From assembly GCF_000719335.1 (NCBI RefSeq), contig NZ_JOGB01000013.1, forward strand, positions 1 through 64,000: a stretch of 64,000 nucleotides of DNA, written 5' to 3'. The position numbers and the translations under genes were made by a program. Below are positions 16,835 to 25,804 of the stretch, one piece after another; position 1 is the first letter of the stretch, and every line of letters starts with the position of its first letter. The notes under the pieces are model-generated. The model had not been told where the DNA came from, made no database searches, and saw nothing but the letters and a program-made list of their open reading frames with translations. The DNA comes from Streptomyces sp. NRRL S-87 (GTDB lineage: Bacteria > Actinomycetota > Actinomycetes > Streptomycetales > Streptomycetaceae).

Positions 16835-18859
16835 ATGACAGCGACGACCGACGGAAGCGCCGGAGCAGGGGCCCCGGGCGCCGACTCGGGCAGTGGGACC
16901 GGGACGAAGGCCGCCGGCGCGCCCGCCGGGGCGGCCGTCGGCCCGGATCCGGCCGGGCCACCCGAGGAGGCGGCGCGGGCGGCGGTGGCGCGCGCCACCG
17001 CCCACCTGCTCGCCCGGCAGGACCGGGCCGGGTGGTGGAAGGGCGACCTGCAGACCAACGTCACCATGGACGCCGAGGACCTGCTGCTGCGCCAGTTCCT
17101 CGGCATCCGCGACGAGCGGACCACCCGGGCCGCCGCCCTGTTCATCCGCGGTGAACAGGGCCCGGACGGCACCTGGGCCACCTTCCACGGCGGGCCTCCC
17201 GACCTCTCCGCCACCGTCGAGGCGTACGTGGCCCTCCGGCTGGCCGGGGACGCCCCCGACGCCCCCCACATGGCGAAGGCCTCCGCCTGGATCCGGTCCG
17301 CCGGGGGCATCGCGGGGGCCCGGGTCTTCACCCGCATCTGGCTCGCCCTCTTCGGCTGGTGGCGCTGGGAGGACCTGCCCCAGGTACCGCCCGAGCTGGT
17401 CTTCCTGCCCCCCTGGGCGCCGCTGAACATCTACGACTTCGGCTGCTGGGCCCGCCAGACGATCGTGCCGCTGACCGTCGTCTCCGCCAAGCGCCCCGTA
17501 CGCCCCGCGCCCTTCTCCCTCGACGAGCTCCACACCGACGCCCGCGACCCCAACCCGGCCCGGCCGCTCGCCCCCGCCACCACCTGGGAAGGCGTCTTCC
17601 AGCGCCTCGACAAGGTGCTGCACGTCTACCACCGGGTCGCCCCCCGCCGGCTGCGCAAGGCCGCCATGGACCACGCCGCCCGCTGGATCATCGAACGCCA
17701 GGAGAACGACGGCTGCTGGGGCGGCATCCAACCCCCCGCCGTCTACTCCCTGATCGCCCTCCACCTGCTCGGCTACCAGCTCGGGCACCCGGTCATGAAG
17801 GCCGGTCTGGAGTCGCTGGACCGGTTCGCCGTCTGGCGCGAGGACGGCGCCCGCATGGTCGAGGCCTGTCAGTCGCCCGTCTGGGACACCTGCCTGGCCG
17901 CCATCGCCCTGGTCGACGCCGGCCTCCCGGCCGACCACCCCGCCCTGGTCAAGGCCGCCGACTGGATGCTCGCCGAGGAGATCGACCGCACCGGCGACTG
18001 GGCGGTGCGCCGCCCCGGCCTCGCCCCCGGCGGCTGGGCCTTCGAGTTCCACAACGACACCTACCCCGACATCGACGACACCGCCGAGGTCGTGCTCGCG
18101 CTGCGCCGCATCAAGCACCCGCAGCCCGCCCGCGTCGAGGCCGCGATCAAGCGCGGCCTGAGCTGGACCCTCGGCATGCAGTCGAAGAACGGCGCCTGGG
18201 GCGCCTTCGACGCCGACAACACCAGCCCCTTCCCCAACCGGCTGCCGTTCTGCGACTTCGGCGAGGTCGTCGACCCGCCTTCGGCCGACGTCACCGCCCA
18301 CGTCGTGGAGATGCTCGCCGCCGAGGGCCGCGCCCAGCACCCGCGCACCCGCCGCGGGGTCGACTGGCTGCTGGCCGAACAGGAGCCCAGCGGCGCCTGG
18401 TTCGGCCGCTGGGGCACCAACTACGTGTACGGCACGGGGTCGGTGGTGCCCGCCCTGACCGCCGCCGGGATCGCCCCCTCGCACCCGGCCGTCCGGCGTG
18501 CGGTCGGCTGGCTGGAGTCCGTACAGAACGAGGACGGCGGCTGGGGCGAGGACCAGCGCTCCTACCGGGACCCGGCCTGGGCCGGACGGGGCGAGTCCAC
18601 CGCCTCCCAGACCGGCTGGGCGCTGCTCGCGCTGCTGGCGGCGGGGGAGCGCGAGTCCAAGGCCGTCGCACGCGGGGTCGCCTGGCTGGCCGCCGCCCAG
18701 CGCGAGGACGGCTCCTGGGACGAGCCGCACTTCACCGGGACCGGCTTCCCCTGGGACTTCTCGATCAACTACCACCTCTACCGGCAGGTCTTCCCGCTCA
18801 CCGCCCTGGGCCGCTACCTGGGCGGCGACCCGCTCGCCCCGGCCGCGGAGGTGCGGTGA
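16835..18859 (+). CDS. shc: squalene-hopene cyclase
   Basis: A 674-residue class II triterpene cyclase, normal length for the family. The catalytic motif DIDDTAEV (DxDD) supplies the proton-donating Asp. QW repeats are visible, for example QEGPDGTW-like, QENDGCWGG, QSKNGAWGAF and QNEDGGWGE. It cyclises squalene to hopene at the membrane surface. The first ~45 residues are low-complexity Ala/Gly. ATG at 16835 follows GAAGGGGAAGCC. Its stop overlaps the hpnG start by one base. Confidence 0.97.
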   Translation: MTATTDGSAGAGAPGADSGSGTGTKAAGAPAGAAVGPDPAGPPEEAARAAVARATAHLLARQDRAGWWKGDLQTNVTMDAEDLLLRQFLGIRDERTTRAAALFIRGEQGPDGTWATFHGGPPDLSATVEAYVALRLAGDAPDAPHMAKASAWIRSAGGIAGARVFTRIWLALFGWWRWEDLPQVPPELVFLPPWAPLNIYDFGCWARQTIVPLTVVSAKRPVRPAPFSLDELHTDARDPNPARPLAPATTWEGVFQRLDKVLHVYHRVAPRRLRKAAMDHAARWIIERQENDGCWGGIQPPAVYSLIALHLLGYQLGHPVMKAGLESLDRFAVWREDGARMVEACQSPVWDTCLAAIALVDAGLPADHPALVKAADWMLAEEIDRTGDWAVRRPGLAPGGWAFEFHNDTYPDIDDTAEVVLALRRIKHPQPARVEAAIKRGLSWTLGMQSKNGAWGAFDADNTSPFPNRLPFCDFGEVVDPPSADVTAHVVEMLAAEGRAQHPRTRRGVDWLLAEQEPSGAWFGRWGTNYVYGTGSVVPALTAAGIAPSHPAVRRAVGWLESVQNEDGGWGEDQRSYRDPAWAGRGESTASQTGWALLALLAAGERESKAVARGVAWLAAAQREDGSWDEPHFTGTGFPWDFSINYHLYRQVFPLTALGRYLGGDPLAPAAEVR

Positions 18860-19578
18860 TGGCACCCGACCCCGGCCCGGACCCGGAGGGGGCACCCCTG
18901 CTCGTGGCCTGCGCGCTCGGCATCGAGCGGCTCGCGCTGCGCGCGGGCGGGCGCGCGGCCCCCTACGGCTCGGTGACCGTCCTGCGCACCGGCATGGGCC
19001 CGCGCGCCGCCGAGCGGGCGGTGGGCAGGGCCCTCGCCGAACCCCGGACGGCCGGGGCGGCCGTGGTGGCCACCGGGTTCTGCGCCGGGCTGCTGCCCGG
19101 CATGGACCCCGGGGACCTCGTGGTCGCCACGGAGGCCCGCGACCCGCGGGGCACCGTCGCCTGCGCCGGCACCGCGGAGCTGACCGCCGCCCTCGCCCGG
19201 GCCGTACCGGGCCGGACCGTCCACACCGGCCTCCTGACCGGCTCCGACCACGTCGTACGCGGTGCCGAGCGGGCGCAGCTGCGCGCGACCGGGGCCGTCG
19301 CCGTCGACATGGAGTCGGCCGCCACGCTGTGGACCGCGGTCCACACCGTCCCGGGTCCCGGGGCCGGCACCGGGCCGCCCCCGGCCGGCCCGCCGCGGCC
19401 CCCCTACCCGGGCGGACCCCGCCCGGTTGCGGCCGTCCGGGTGATCGTGGACGCTCCGGAGCATGAGCTCGTCCGAATCGGCACGGTACGCGGTGGAATA
19501 TCGGCCTTCCGCGTCCTTCGTGCCGTCCTTCCCGCATTTCACGACTGGCACCGTTCTTTGCTGCTCCCCAGGAGGTGA
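18859..19578 (+). CDS. hpnG: hopanoid nucleosidase/phosphorylase HpnG
   Basis: A 239-residue nucleoside phosphorylase-fold protein (GFCAGLLPGMDPGDLVVATE, then VAVDMESAATLW near the active site). HpnG removes adenine from adenosylhopane to give ribosylhopane. Start ATG overlaps the cyclase stop (TGATG), so translation is coupled. A Pro/Gly-rich insertion follows VPGPGAG at about residues 170-195. The last part overlaps the hpnH ribosome-binding site. Confidence 0.9.
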   Translation: MAPDPGPDPEGAPLLVACALGIERLALRAGGRAAPYGSVTVLRTGMGPRAAERAVGRALAEPRTAGAAVVATGFCAGLLPGMDPGDLVVATEARDPRGTVACAGTAELTAALARAVPGRTVHTGLLTGSDHVVRGAERAQLRATGAVAVDMESAATLWTAVHTVPGPGAGTGPPPAGPPRPPYPGGPRPVAAVRVIVDAPEHELVRIGTVRGGISAFRVLRAVLPAFHDWHRSLLLPRR

Positions 19579-19583
19579 GCCAG

Positions 19584-20606
19584 ATGGCCATGCCGCTGCG
19601 ACAGTCCATCAGGGTCGGGACCTATCTCTTCGAACAGAAGCTCCGCAAGCGCGAGAAGTTCCCGCTCATCGTGGAGCTGGAGCCGCTCTTCGCCTGCAAC
19701 CTGAAGTGCGAGGGCTGCGGGAAGATCCAGCACCCGGCCGGAGTGCTCAAGCAGCGGATGCCGGTCGCCCAGGCGGTGGGCGCCGTCCTGGAGTCCGGCG
19801 CCCCGATGGTCTCCATCGCCGGCGGCGAGCCCCTGATGCACCCGCAGATCCACGAGATCGTCCGCCAGCTCGTGGCCCGGCGGAAGTACGTCTTCCTCTG
19901 CACGAACGCGATGCTCCTGCGCAAGAAGATCGAGGACTTCACCCCGTCGCCCTACTTCGCGTTCGCCGTCCACATCGACGGGCTCCGCGAGCGCCACGAC
20001 GAGTCCGTGGCCAAGGAAGGCGTCTTCGACGAGGCGGTGGCCGCCATCAAGGAGGCCAAGCGGCGCGGCTTCCGGGTCACCACCAACTCGACCTTCTTCA
20101 ACACCGACACGCCCCAGACCGTCATCGAGGTGCTCAACTACCTCAACGACGACCTCCGGGTCGACGAGATGATGATCTCGCCCGCCTACGCGTACGAGAA
20201 GGCCCCCGACCAGGAGCACTTCCTCGGCGTGGAGCAGACGCGCGAGCTCTTCAAGAAGGCCTTCGCCGGCGGCAACCGCGCCCGCTGGCGGCTCAACCAC
20301 TCGCCGCTCTTCCTCGACTTCCTCGAGGGCAAGGCCGACTTCCCCTGCACCGCCTGGGCGATCCCCAACTACTCCCTCTTCGGCTGGCAGCGACCCTGCT
20401 ACCTCATGAGCGACGGCTACGTCCCCACGTACCGCGAGCTGATCGAGGACACCGACTGGGACAAGTACGGCCGCGGCAAGGACCCCCGCTGCGCCAACTG
20501 CATGGCGCACTGCGGCTACGAGCCCACCGCCGTCCTCGCCACCATGGGCTCCCTGAAGGAGTCCCTGCGCGCCATGCGCGAGACCGTCTCGGGCAACCGC
20601 GACTGA
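19584..20606 (+). CDS. hpnH: adenosylhopane synthase HpnH (radical SAM)
   Basis: A 340-residue radical SAM enzyme with the [4Fe-4S] motif CNLKCEGC near residue 36 and a C-terminal Cys cluster (CANCMAHCGYEP) typical of HpnH. It joins a 5'-deoxyadenosyl group to diploptene. I prefer ATG at 19584, placed 8 bases after AGGAGG (19570-19575). The GTG at 19575 would lie inside that Shine-Dalgarno. A 188-base gap, moderately AT-richer at its end, precedes dxs. Confidence 0.95.
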   Translation: MAMPLRQSIRVGTYLFEQKLRKREKFPLIVELEPLFACNLKCEGCGKIQHPAGVLKQRMPVAQAVGAVLESGAPMVSIAGGEPLMHPQIHEIVRQLVARRKYVFLCTNAMLLRKKIEDFTPSPYFAFAVHIDGLRERHDESVAKEGVFDEAVAAIKEAKRRGFRVTTNSTFFNTDTPQTVIEVLNYLNDDLRVDEMMISPAYAYEKAPDQEHFLGVEQTRELFKKAFAGGNRARWRLNHSPLFLDFLEGKADFPCTAWAIPNYSLFGWQRPCYLMSDGYVPTYRELIEDTDWDKYGRGKDPRCANCMAHCGYEPTAVLATMGSLKESLRAMRETVSGNRD

Positions 20607-20794
20607 CGGCCGCCCGGCCCCGGCCGTCCGCGGCCGGGCCCGGCGGCCCCGGTCTTCGACCGGCCTTCGCCGTGGTTCCGGCCCCCCGGTCGGAGCTCGG
20701 GCGCCAGTCGTCGTTCCGGCCCAAGCCCCAGCCTCGGCCCCAGCCCCCGCACAGTTCAGCACCGGATTCCCCCAACCGGACAGGGTGACCCAGC

Positions 20795-22882
20795 ATGTCG
20801 ATTCTCGAAGGGATCCGGGGACCGCGCGATCTCAAGGCGGTTCCCGAGGAACGCCTCGGCGAACTCGCGGCGGAGATCCGGGAATTCCTGATCCAGGCCG
20901 TCTCCAGAACCGGCGGGCACCTCGGACCCAATCTCGGCGTGGTGGAACTGACCCTCGCACTGCACCGGGTGTTCGACTCACCCGTCGACCGCATTCTCTG
21001 GGACACCGGACACCAGAGTTACGTACACAAACTCGTCACCGGCCGCCAGGACTTCTCGAAGCTCCGCGGGAAGGGCGGCCTCTCGGGATATCCGTCCCGG
21101 GAGGAGTCCGAGCACGACGTCATCGAGAACTCCCACGCCTCCACCGCCCTCGGCTGGGCCGACGGCCTCGCCAAGGCCCGCGAGGTGCGCGGCGGCCACA
21201 CCCACACCCACGGCCACGGCCATGGCCACGTCGTCGCCGTCGTCGGCGACGGCGCCCTCACCGGGGGCATGGCCTGGGAGGCCCTCAACAACATCGCCGC
21301 AGCCCGGGACCGCCCCCTCGTCATCGTGGTCAACGACAACGAGCGCTCCTACAGCCCCACCATCGGCGGCCTCGCCCACCACCTCGCCTCCCTGCGCACC
21401 AGCGAGGGCTACGAGAGGTTCCTCGCCCGCGGACGGGACCTGCTGGAGCGCACCCCCGTGGTGGGCAAGCCCCTCTACGGCAGCCTCCACGGAGCCAAGA
21501 AGGGCTTCAAGGACACCTTCGCCCCGCAGGGCATGTTCGAGGACCTGGGCCTGAAGTACCTCGGCCCCGTCGACGGCCACGACACCGCCGCCCTCGAAGA
21601 GGCCCTGCACACCGCCAAGCGCTTCCAGGGCCCCGTCCTCGTGCACTGCCTCACCGAGAAGGGACGCGGCTGCCCGCCGGCCCTGGCCGACGAGGCCGAC
21701 CGCTTCCACACCGTGGGCGTCATCGACCCGCGCACCGGTGAGCCCCTGGAGCGCCCGGGTCCGTCCTGGACCGCGGTCTTCGGCAGCGAACTGGCCCGGA
21801 TCGGCGCCGAGCGGCCCGACGTGGTCGCGGTCACCGCCGCCATGCTGAACCCGGTCGGGTTCACCGAGTTCGCCGCCCGCTACCCGGACCGCGTCTGGGA
21901 CGTGGGCATCGCCGAGCAGCACGCGGTCACGTCGGCCGCGGGGCTCGCGGCCGGCGGCCTGCACCCGGTCGTCGCCGTGTACGCCACGTTCCTCAACCGC
22001 GCCTTCGACCAGGTCCTGATGGACGTGGCGCTGCACAGGTGCGGCGTGACCTTCGTCCTGGACCGGGCGGGGGTCACCGGCACCGACGGACCCTCCCACA
22101 ACGGCATGTGGGACATGTCGATCCTCCAGGTCGTACCCGGGCTGCGGATCGCCGCGCCGCGCGACGCGGACCAGCTGCGCGCCCAGCTGCGCGAGGCCCT
22201 CGACGTCGCCGACGCGCCGACCGTGGTGCGGTTCCCGAAGGAGGCCGTCGGCGCGCCCGTGACCGCGGTCGACCGGGCCGGGGGCCTGGACGTGCTCGCC
22301 CGTCCGGCGGACCTCGTCGGCGGCGCCTTCGGGGAGCGCGACCCGGGAGGGACCGCCCCGGGGGAGCGCGGCCCGGGAGGGACCGCCCCGGGGGAGCGCG
22401 GCCCGGGAGGGGCCGCCCTGGGGGAGCGCGGACCGGGGGAGGCCGCCCTGGGGGAGCGCGGCCCGGGGGAGGACGTGCTGATCGTCTCGGCCGGGGTGAT
22501 GGCCCGGGTCTGCCTCGGCGCCGCGGAGCTGCTCGCCGCCCGGGGCATCGGCTGCACCGTCGTCGACCCGCGCTGGGTCAAGCCGCTCGACGCGGCCCTC
22601 GTCCCGCTGGCCGCCCGGCACCGCATGGTCGCGGTGGTGGAGGACGGCGTCCGCACCGGGGGCGTGGGATGGGCGGCCGACCGGCTGCTGCGGGACGCGG
22701 AGGTCGACGTACCGCTGCGCGTGTACGGCATCCCCGAGCGGTTCCTCGCGCACGCCAGGCGCGGGGAGGTGCTGGCCGACCTCGGGCTGACCCCCGTCGA
22801 GGTCGCGGGCCGCATCGCGGAGGCACTGGAACGCATCGGCAACAGGTCGGGCACGGCGTACGACAAGGAGCGGAGCGCATGA
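20795..22882 (+). CDS. dxs: 1-deoxy-D-xylulose-5-phosphate synthase, hopanoid-operon copy
   Basis: A 695-residue thiamine-diphosphate enzyme, first step of the MEP pathway. [15 protein letters not shown] carries the N-terminal catalytic His, [16 protein letters not shown] is the ThDP/metal motif, and [14 protein letters not shown] carries the catalytic Glu. Two oddities stand out. A His-rich stretch ([12 protein letters not shown]) sits immediately before the ThDP motif. A 10-residue repeat present about 4.5 times (residues ~514-560) is inserted in the linker before the C-terminal domain. It supplies isoprenoid precursor to the hopanoid operon and is probably not the only dxs in the genome. 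Confidence 0.95.
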   Translation: MSILEGIRGPRDLKAVPEERLGELAAEIREFLIQAVSRTGGHLGPNLGVVELTLALHRVFDSPVDRILWDTGHQSYVHKLVTGRQDFSKLRGKGGLSGYPSREESEHDVIENSHASTALGWADGLAKAREVRGGHTHTHGHGHGHVVAVVGDGALTGGMAWEALNNIAAARDRPLVIVVNDNERSYSPTIGGLAHHLASLRTSEGYERFLARGRDLLERTPVVGKPLYGSLHGAKKGFKDTFAPQGMFEDLGLKYLGPVDGHDTAALEEALHTAKRFQGPVLVHCLTEKGRGCPPALADEADRFHTVGVIDPRTGEPLERPGPSWTAVFGSELARIGAERPDVVAVTAAMLNPVGFTEFAARYPDRVWDVGIAEQHAVTSAAGLAAGGLHPVVAVYATFLNRAFDQVLMDVALHRCGVTFVLDRAGVTGTDGPSHNGMWDMSILQVVPGLRIAAPRDADQLRAQLREALDVADAPTVVRFPKEAVGAPVTAVDRAGGLDVLARPADLVGGAFGERDPGGTAPGERGPGGTAPGERGPGGAALGERGPGEAALGERGPGEDVLIVSAGVMARVCLGAAELLAARGIGCTVVDPRWVKPLDAALVPLAARHRMVAVVEDGVRTGGVGWAADRLLRDAEVDVPLRVYGIPERFLAHARRGEVLADLGLTPVEVAGRIAEALERIGNRSGTAYDKERSA
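22334..22474 (+). repeat. 30-bp tandem repeat inside dxs
   Basis: Four complete 30-base units (22334-22363, 22364-22393, 22394-22423, 22424-22453) and a partial fifth, differing at a few positions. Each unit begins GAGCGCG and encodes GER-x-PG-rich decapeptides, keeping the dxs frame. Confidence 0.9.
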
Positions 22883-24363
22883 CGCAGGACCCCACCGGGA
22901 CGCCGCACGGCCAGGCCGCCGGACCGGGACCGGGAGCCGGCACGGGCCCGGGCGCCGGCACGGGCCCGACGGGCGCCGGCAAGGGCTTCGACCTCGGCCG
23001 GCTGCTCGCCGAGCGCGGGGCGGAGCGGTACGAGCTGCACGCCCGGTACCTGAACCACCAGCTGCCCCGGATGCTGCACACCATCGGCTTCGACAAGGTC
23101 TACGAGCGGGCCGAGGGCGCCCACTTCTGGGACGCCGACGGCAACGACCACCTCGACATGCTCGCCGGCTTCGGCGTGATGGGCCTCGGCCGGCACCACC
23201 CCGTCGTGCGCAAGGCCCTGCACGACGTCCTCGACGCGTCGCTGGCCGACCTCACCCGGTTCGACTGCCAGCCGCTGCCCGGCCTGCTGGCCGAGCGGCT
23301 GCTGTCGTACAGCCCCCACCTCGACCGGGTCTTCTTCGGCAACAGCGGCACCGAGGCGGTCGAGACCGCCCTGAAGTTCGCCCGCTACGCCACCGGCCGG
23401 CCCCGGATCCTGTACTGCTCGCACGCCTTCCACGGACTGACCACGGGCTCCCTCTCCGTCAACGGCGAGAGCGGCTTCCGCGACGGCTTCGCCCCGCTGC
23501 TGCCCGACACGGCGGTGCCGCTGGGCGACCTCGGCGCGCTGGAGCGCGAGCTGCGGCACGGCGACGTCGCCGCGCTGATCGTCGAGCCGATCCAGGGCAA
23601 GGGCGTCTACCCCGCCCCGCCGGGCTACCTGCGCGGGGCCCAGGAGCTGCTGCACCGGCACAAGGCGCTGCTGATCGCCGACGAGGTGCAGACCGGACTG
23701 GGACGGACCGGCGACTTCTACGCCTACCAGTACGAGCCGGGCGTCGAGCCGGACCTGGTGTGCGTGGCCAAGGCCCTGTCGGGCGGGTACGTCCCGGTGG
23801 GCGCCACCCTCGGCAAGGACTGGATCTTCAAGAAGGTCTACTCGTCCATGGACCGGGTCCTCGTCCACTCGGCCAGCTTCGGCTCCAACGCGCAGGCCAT
23901 GGCGGCCGGGCTCGCGGTGCTGTCGGTGATGGAGGACGAGGGGATCGTCGCCCGGGCCCGCGCGACGGGCGACCTGCTGCGCGGGAGGCTGGCCGCGCTC
24001 GTCGACACGTACGAGCTGCTTCACGAGGTGCGCGGGCGGGGGCTGATGATCGGCATCGAGTTCGGGCGGCCCTCGTCGCTGGGGCTGCGCAGCCGGTGGA
24101 CGATGCTCCAGGCGGCGCGCAAGGGGCTCTTCGCGCAGATGGTCGTGGTGCCGCTGCTGCAGAAGCACCGGATCCTGACCCAGGTCTCGGGCGACCACCT
24201 GGAGGTCATCAAGCTGATCCCGCCGCTGGTGATCGACGAGGCGGACGTGGACCGCTTCGTGACCGCCTTCCGTGCGGTGATGGACGAGGCGCACGGTGGG
24301 GGCGGGCTGATGTGGGAGTTCGGGCGGACGCTGGTGAAGCAGGCGGTCAACGGCGGCCGGTGA
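22879..24363 (+). CDS. hpnO: hopanoid aminotransferase HpnO (class III PLP)
   Basis: A 494-residue class III aminotransferase. [17 protein letters not shown] binds the PLP phosphate, [14 protein letters not shown] contains the PLP-contacting Asp, and [15 protein letters not shown] holds the Schiff-base Lys. The family member in hopanoid clusters makes aminobacteriohopanetriol from the ribosylhopane-derived aldehyde. The first ~35 residues are a Gly/Pro/Thr-rich leader with a short GPGAGT repeat. ATG at 22879 overlaps the dxs stop. Confidence 0.9.
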   Translation: MTQDPTGTPHGQAAGPGPGAGTGPGAGTGPTGAGKGFDLGRLLAERGAERYELHARYLNHQLPRMLHTIGFDKVYERAEGAHFWDADGNDHLDMLAGFGVMGLGRHHPVVRKALHDVLDASLADLTRFDCQPLPGLLAERLLSYSPHLDRVFFGNSGTEAVETALKFARYATGRPRILYCSHAFHGLTTGSLSVNGESGFRDGFAPLLPDTAVPLGDLGALERELRHGDVAALIVEPIQGKGVYPAPPGYLRGAQELLHRHKALLIADEVQTGLGRTGDFYAYQYEPGVEPDLVCVAKALSGGYVPVGATLGKDWIFKKVYSSMDRVLVHSASFGSNAQAMAAGLAVLSVMEDEGIVARARATGDLLRGRLAALVDTYELLHEVRGRGLMIGIEFGRPSSLGLRSRWTMLQAARKGLFAQMVVVPLLQKHRILTQVSGDHLEVIKLIPPLVIDEADVDRFVTAFRAVMDEAHGGGGLMWEFGRTLVKQAVNGGR

Positions 24364-24449
24364 GGGGGAGGGCCCGCCCGGGTGCGGCGGCCGGCGGAGC
24401 GTGAAGCGGGGAGGCGGCGTGCGGGCGGGGCGCCGGGGAAGCGGGTGTG

Positions 24450-24483
24450 ACCCGCCTCCCCGGGCGCGGCCGGGGAGGCGGGT
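24450..24483. terminator. bidirectional terminator, 14-bp perfect stem
   Basis: ACCCGCCTCCCCGG (24450-24463) pairs perfectly with 24470-24483 around a 6-base loop. It lies between the convergent hpnO and phosphatase genes, so it can serve both. Confidence 0.85.
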
Positions 24484-24485
24484 GC

Positions 24486-25289
24486 TCAGACCAGCAGGCG
24501 GGCCCGCAGCCGCTCGCGGGTGTCCGGAGTGAGGCCGAGCCCCTCGGACAGGTAGCCCTCGACGCCGCCCCAGGTCTCCTCGATGGCCCCGAACGCGCCG
24601 TGCAGGTACTCGGCCCGGGCGTCGAACAACGGGCTCAGCAGCTGCGTGACCTCGGGAGAGCGGGCCGGGACGCCGGGGCGGGGGCGGACCACGTAGCGGC
24701 GGTGCGGGGCGTTCGACTCCAGGTAGTCCGCGAGGATCGCCTCGCGCTCCACCCCCAGCGCGAGCAGGGTGACCGCCATCGAGAGCCCGGCCCGGTCCTT
24801 GCCCGCCGCGCAGTGCATGAGCGCCGGCACGTTGTCGTCGGCGAGGGCGTGGACGATGCGGCCGTGCTCGGCGGTCCGGGTGCGGACGAGCCTGCGGTAC
24901 CAGGCGACCATCCCGGCCTCGCCCCTGCCGCCGCCGAGTTCGGCGCGCAGCCGGGTCACGTCCTCGGAGCGCACCGTGGCCCAGAACTCCTTGCCGTCGC
25001 CGACGTCGGAGAGCGGGATGCTGACGTGGCGGACGCCGGGGAGTTCGACGTCCCGGCCCTCGATGAGGGTGTCCTCTTCGTTGCGGAAATCGAAGATGGT
25101 GTGGAGTCCGAGTGATGCGAGATATTCCGCATCGTTTTCTGTGGCATGAGCGAGATGTCCGCTTCGATACAGAAGTCCTGTACGTACGTGTCGTCCGTCG
25201 ACGGTCGGAAGGCCGCCCACGTCGCGGAAGTTGCGCACTCCGGTCAGCTCCGGCTCGCCCGTGGGCGCCTGAGGTATCTGCTGGGTCAC
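24486..25289 (-). CDS. protein tyrosine/serine phosphatase (PTP superfamily)
   Basis: A 267-residue phosphatase with the P-loop HCAAGKDRAG (Cys-x5-Arg) around residue 160 and the family's N-terminal GVRNFRDVGGL motif. Such secreted-looking but cytosolic enzymes (IphP/LipA type) remove phosphate from Tyr/Ser or phosphoinositides. GTG at 25289 is chosen because AAGGAG lies 6 bases upstream; the frame continues open to 25328 with unconserved residues. A perfect 14-bp palindrome 41 bases upstream is a candidate operator. Confidence 0.88.
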   Translation of the reverse strand: MTQQIPQAPTGEPELTGVRNFRDVGGLPTVDGRHVRTGLLYRSGHLAHATENDAEYLASLGLHTIFDFRNEEDTLIEGRDVELPGVRHVSIPLSDVGDGKEFWATVRSEDVTRLRAELGGGRGEAGMVAWYRRLVRTRTAEHGRIVHALADDNVPALMHCAAGKDRAGLSMAVTLLALGVEREAILADYLESNAPHRRYVVRPRPGVPARSPEVTQLLSPLFDARAEYLHGAFGAIEETWGGVEGYLSEGLGLTPDTRERLRARLLV

Positions 25290-25329
25290 AAGGGACTCCT
25301 TGCGGCTCGAGTGGTGTCCGAATTGCACT

Positions 25330-25343
25330 ACTTGACGTCAAGT
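25330..25343. promoter_or_regulatory. 14-bp perfect palindrome, candidate operator
   Basis: ACTTGACGTCAAGT reads identically on both strands and contains TTGACG, a -35-like hexamer in either direction. It sits 41 bases upstream of the phosphatase start in a locally AT-richer region. Confidence 0.5.
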
Positions 25344-25544
25344 TACCGCAATGTGGCGGCAGATGGAGCCCCCCTCGTGAGCAGGATCATACGGTGACCG
25401 TGTGTGGCTGCTTTGGAATCCTGAATTCCGTTCTGGGCAGGGCCGTTAAGGCGGGGCAATAGACGGAGTGTGACCGTATTTCCGGCGATCATTCACCGTA
25501 CGGAATCCGCTAGGGAATTCGAAGCTTGTTCCGTTCCGCGGTGC

Positions 25545-25660
25545 TCGATTACGGTCGCGATCGATCCGGGCGGAACGCCAAATCCTGCCGCCGCCCGATG
25601 GACCGCACCCGATCACTCGTCCGGCAGGAGCGGGGGAACCAGTTACACCGCCGTTTCCGG
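25545..25660 (+). promoter_or_regulatory. ydaO-type c-di-AMP riboswitch
   Basis: The two hallmark conserved blocks are present in order: CGGAACGCCAAATCCTGCCG (25571-25590) and GGCAGGAGCGGGGGAACCAG (25623-25642). The CCTGCC of the first pairs with GGCAGG of the second. This is the conserved core of the ydaO/yuaA family, which binds cyclic di-AMP and, in Streptomyces, controls cell-wall hydrolase genes. A LysM/M23 peptidase begins 145 bases downstream, as expected. Exact ends are estimates. Confidence 0.85.
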
Positions 25661-25704
25661 ATCTTTCTCCGGAGTTCCGGATCTCCGTCCGGGCTTCCGG
25701 ATCT
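25655..25704 (+). repeat. three TTCCGGATCT direct repeats, 20-base period
   Basis: Identical 10-mers occur at 25655-25664, 25675-25684 and 25695-25704. Each TCCGGA is itself palindromic, and the spacers contain further CCGG, so small alternative hairpins can form. They lie between the riboswitch core and the peptidase start and may be the expression platform. Confidence 0.8.
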
Positions 25705-25804
25705 TCTTCCGGACGGCTCGGGGTGAAGCCGCGATCACACGCGGCCGGGCACCTCCAGCCCGAACCCGACAGCTCACCTCGCAGGCGCCGGAGAGGAAAT
25801 CGCC

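Larger units (their letters stand above)
25290..25804. other. 515-base divergent intergenic region
   Basis: This region holds the palindrome at 25330, short GGAATCC repeats near 25415 and 25502, a candidate -10 TAGGGA at 25511, the c-di-AMP riboswitch at about 25545-25660 and three phased TTCCGGATCT repeats at 25655-25704. It is clearly AT-richer than the coding sequence around it. No protein-coding potential is supported. Confidence 0.6.

Noticed and set aside
21880..25341. A 1153-codon minus-strand frame opposite dxs, hpnO and the phosphatase.
   Set aside because: Composition (Arg/Pro/Gly-rich, few hydrophobic blocks) and the clear plus-strand enzymes show it is a GC-rich shadow.
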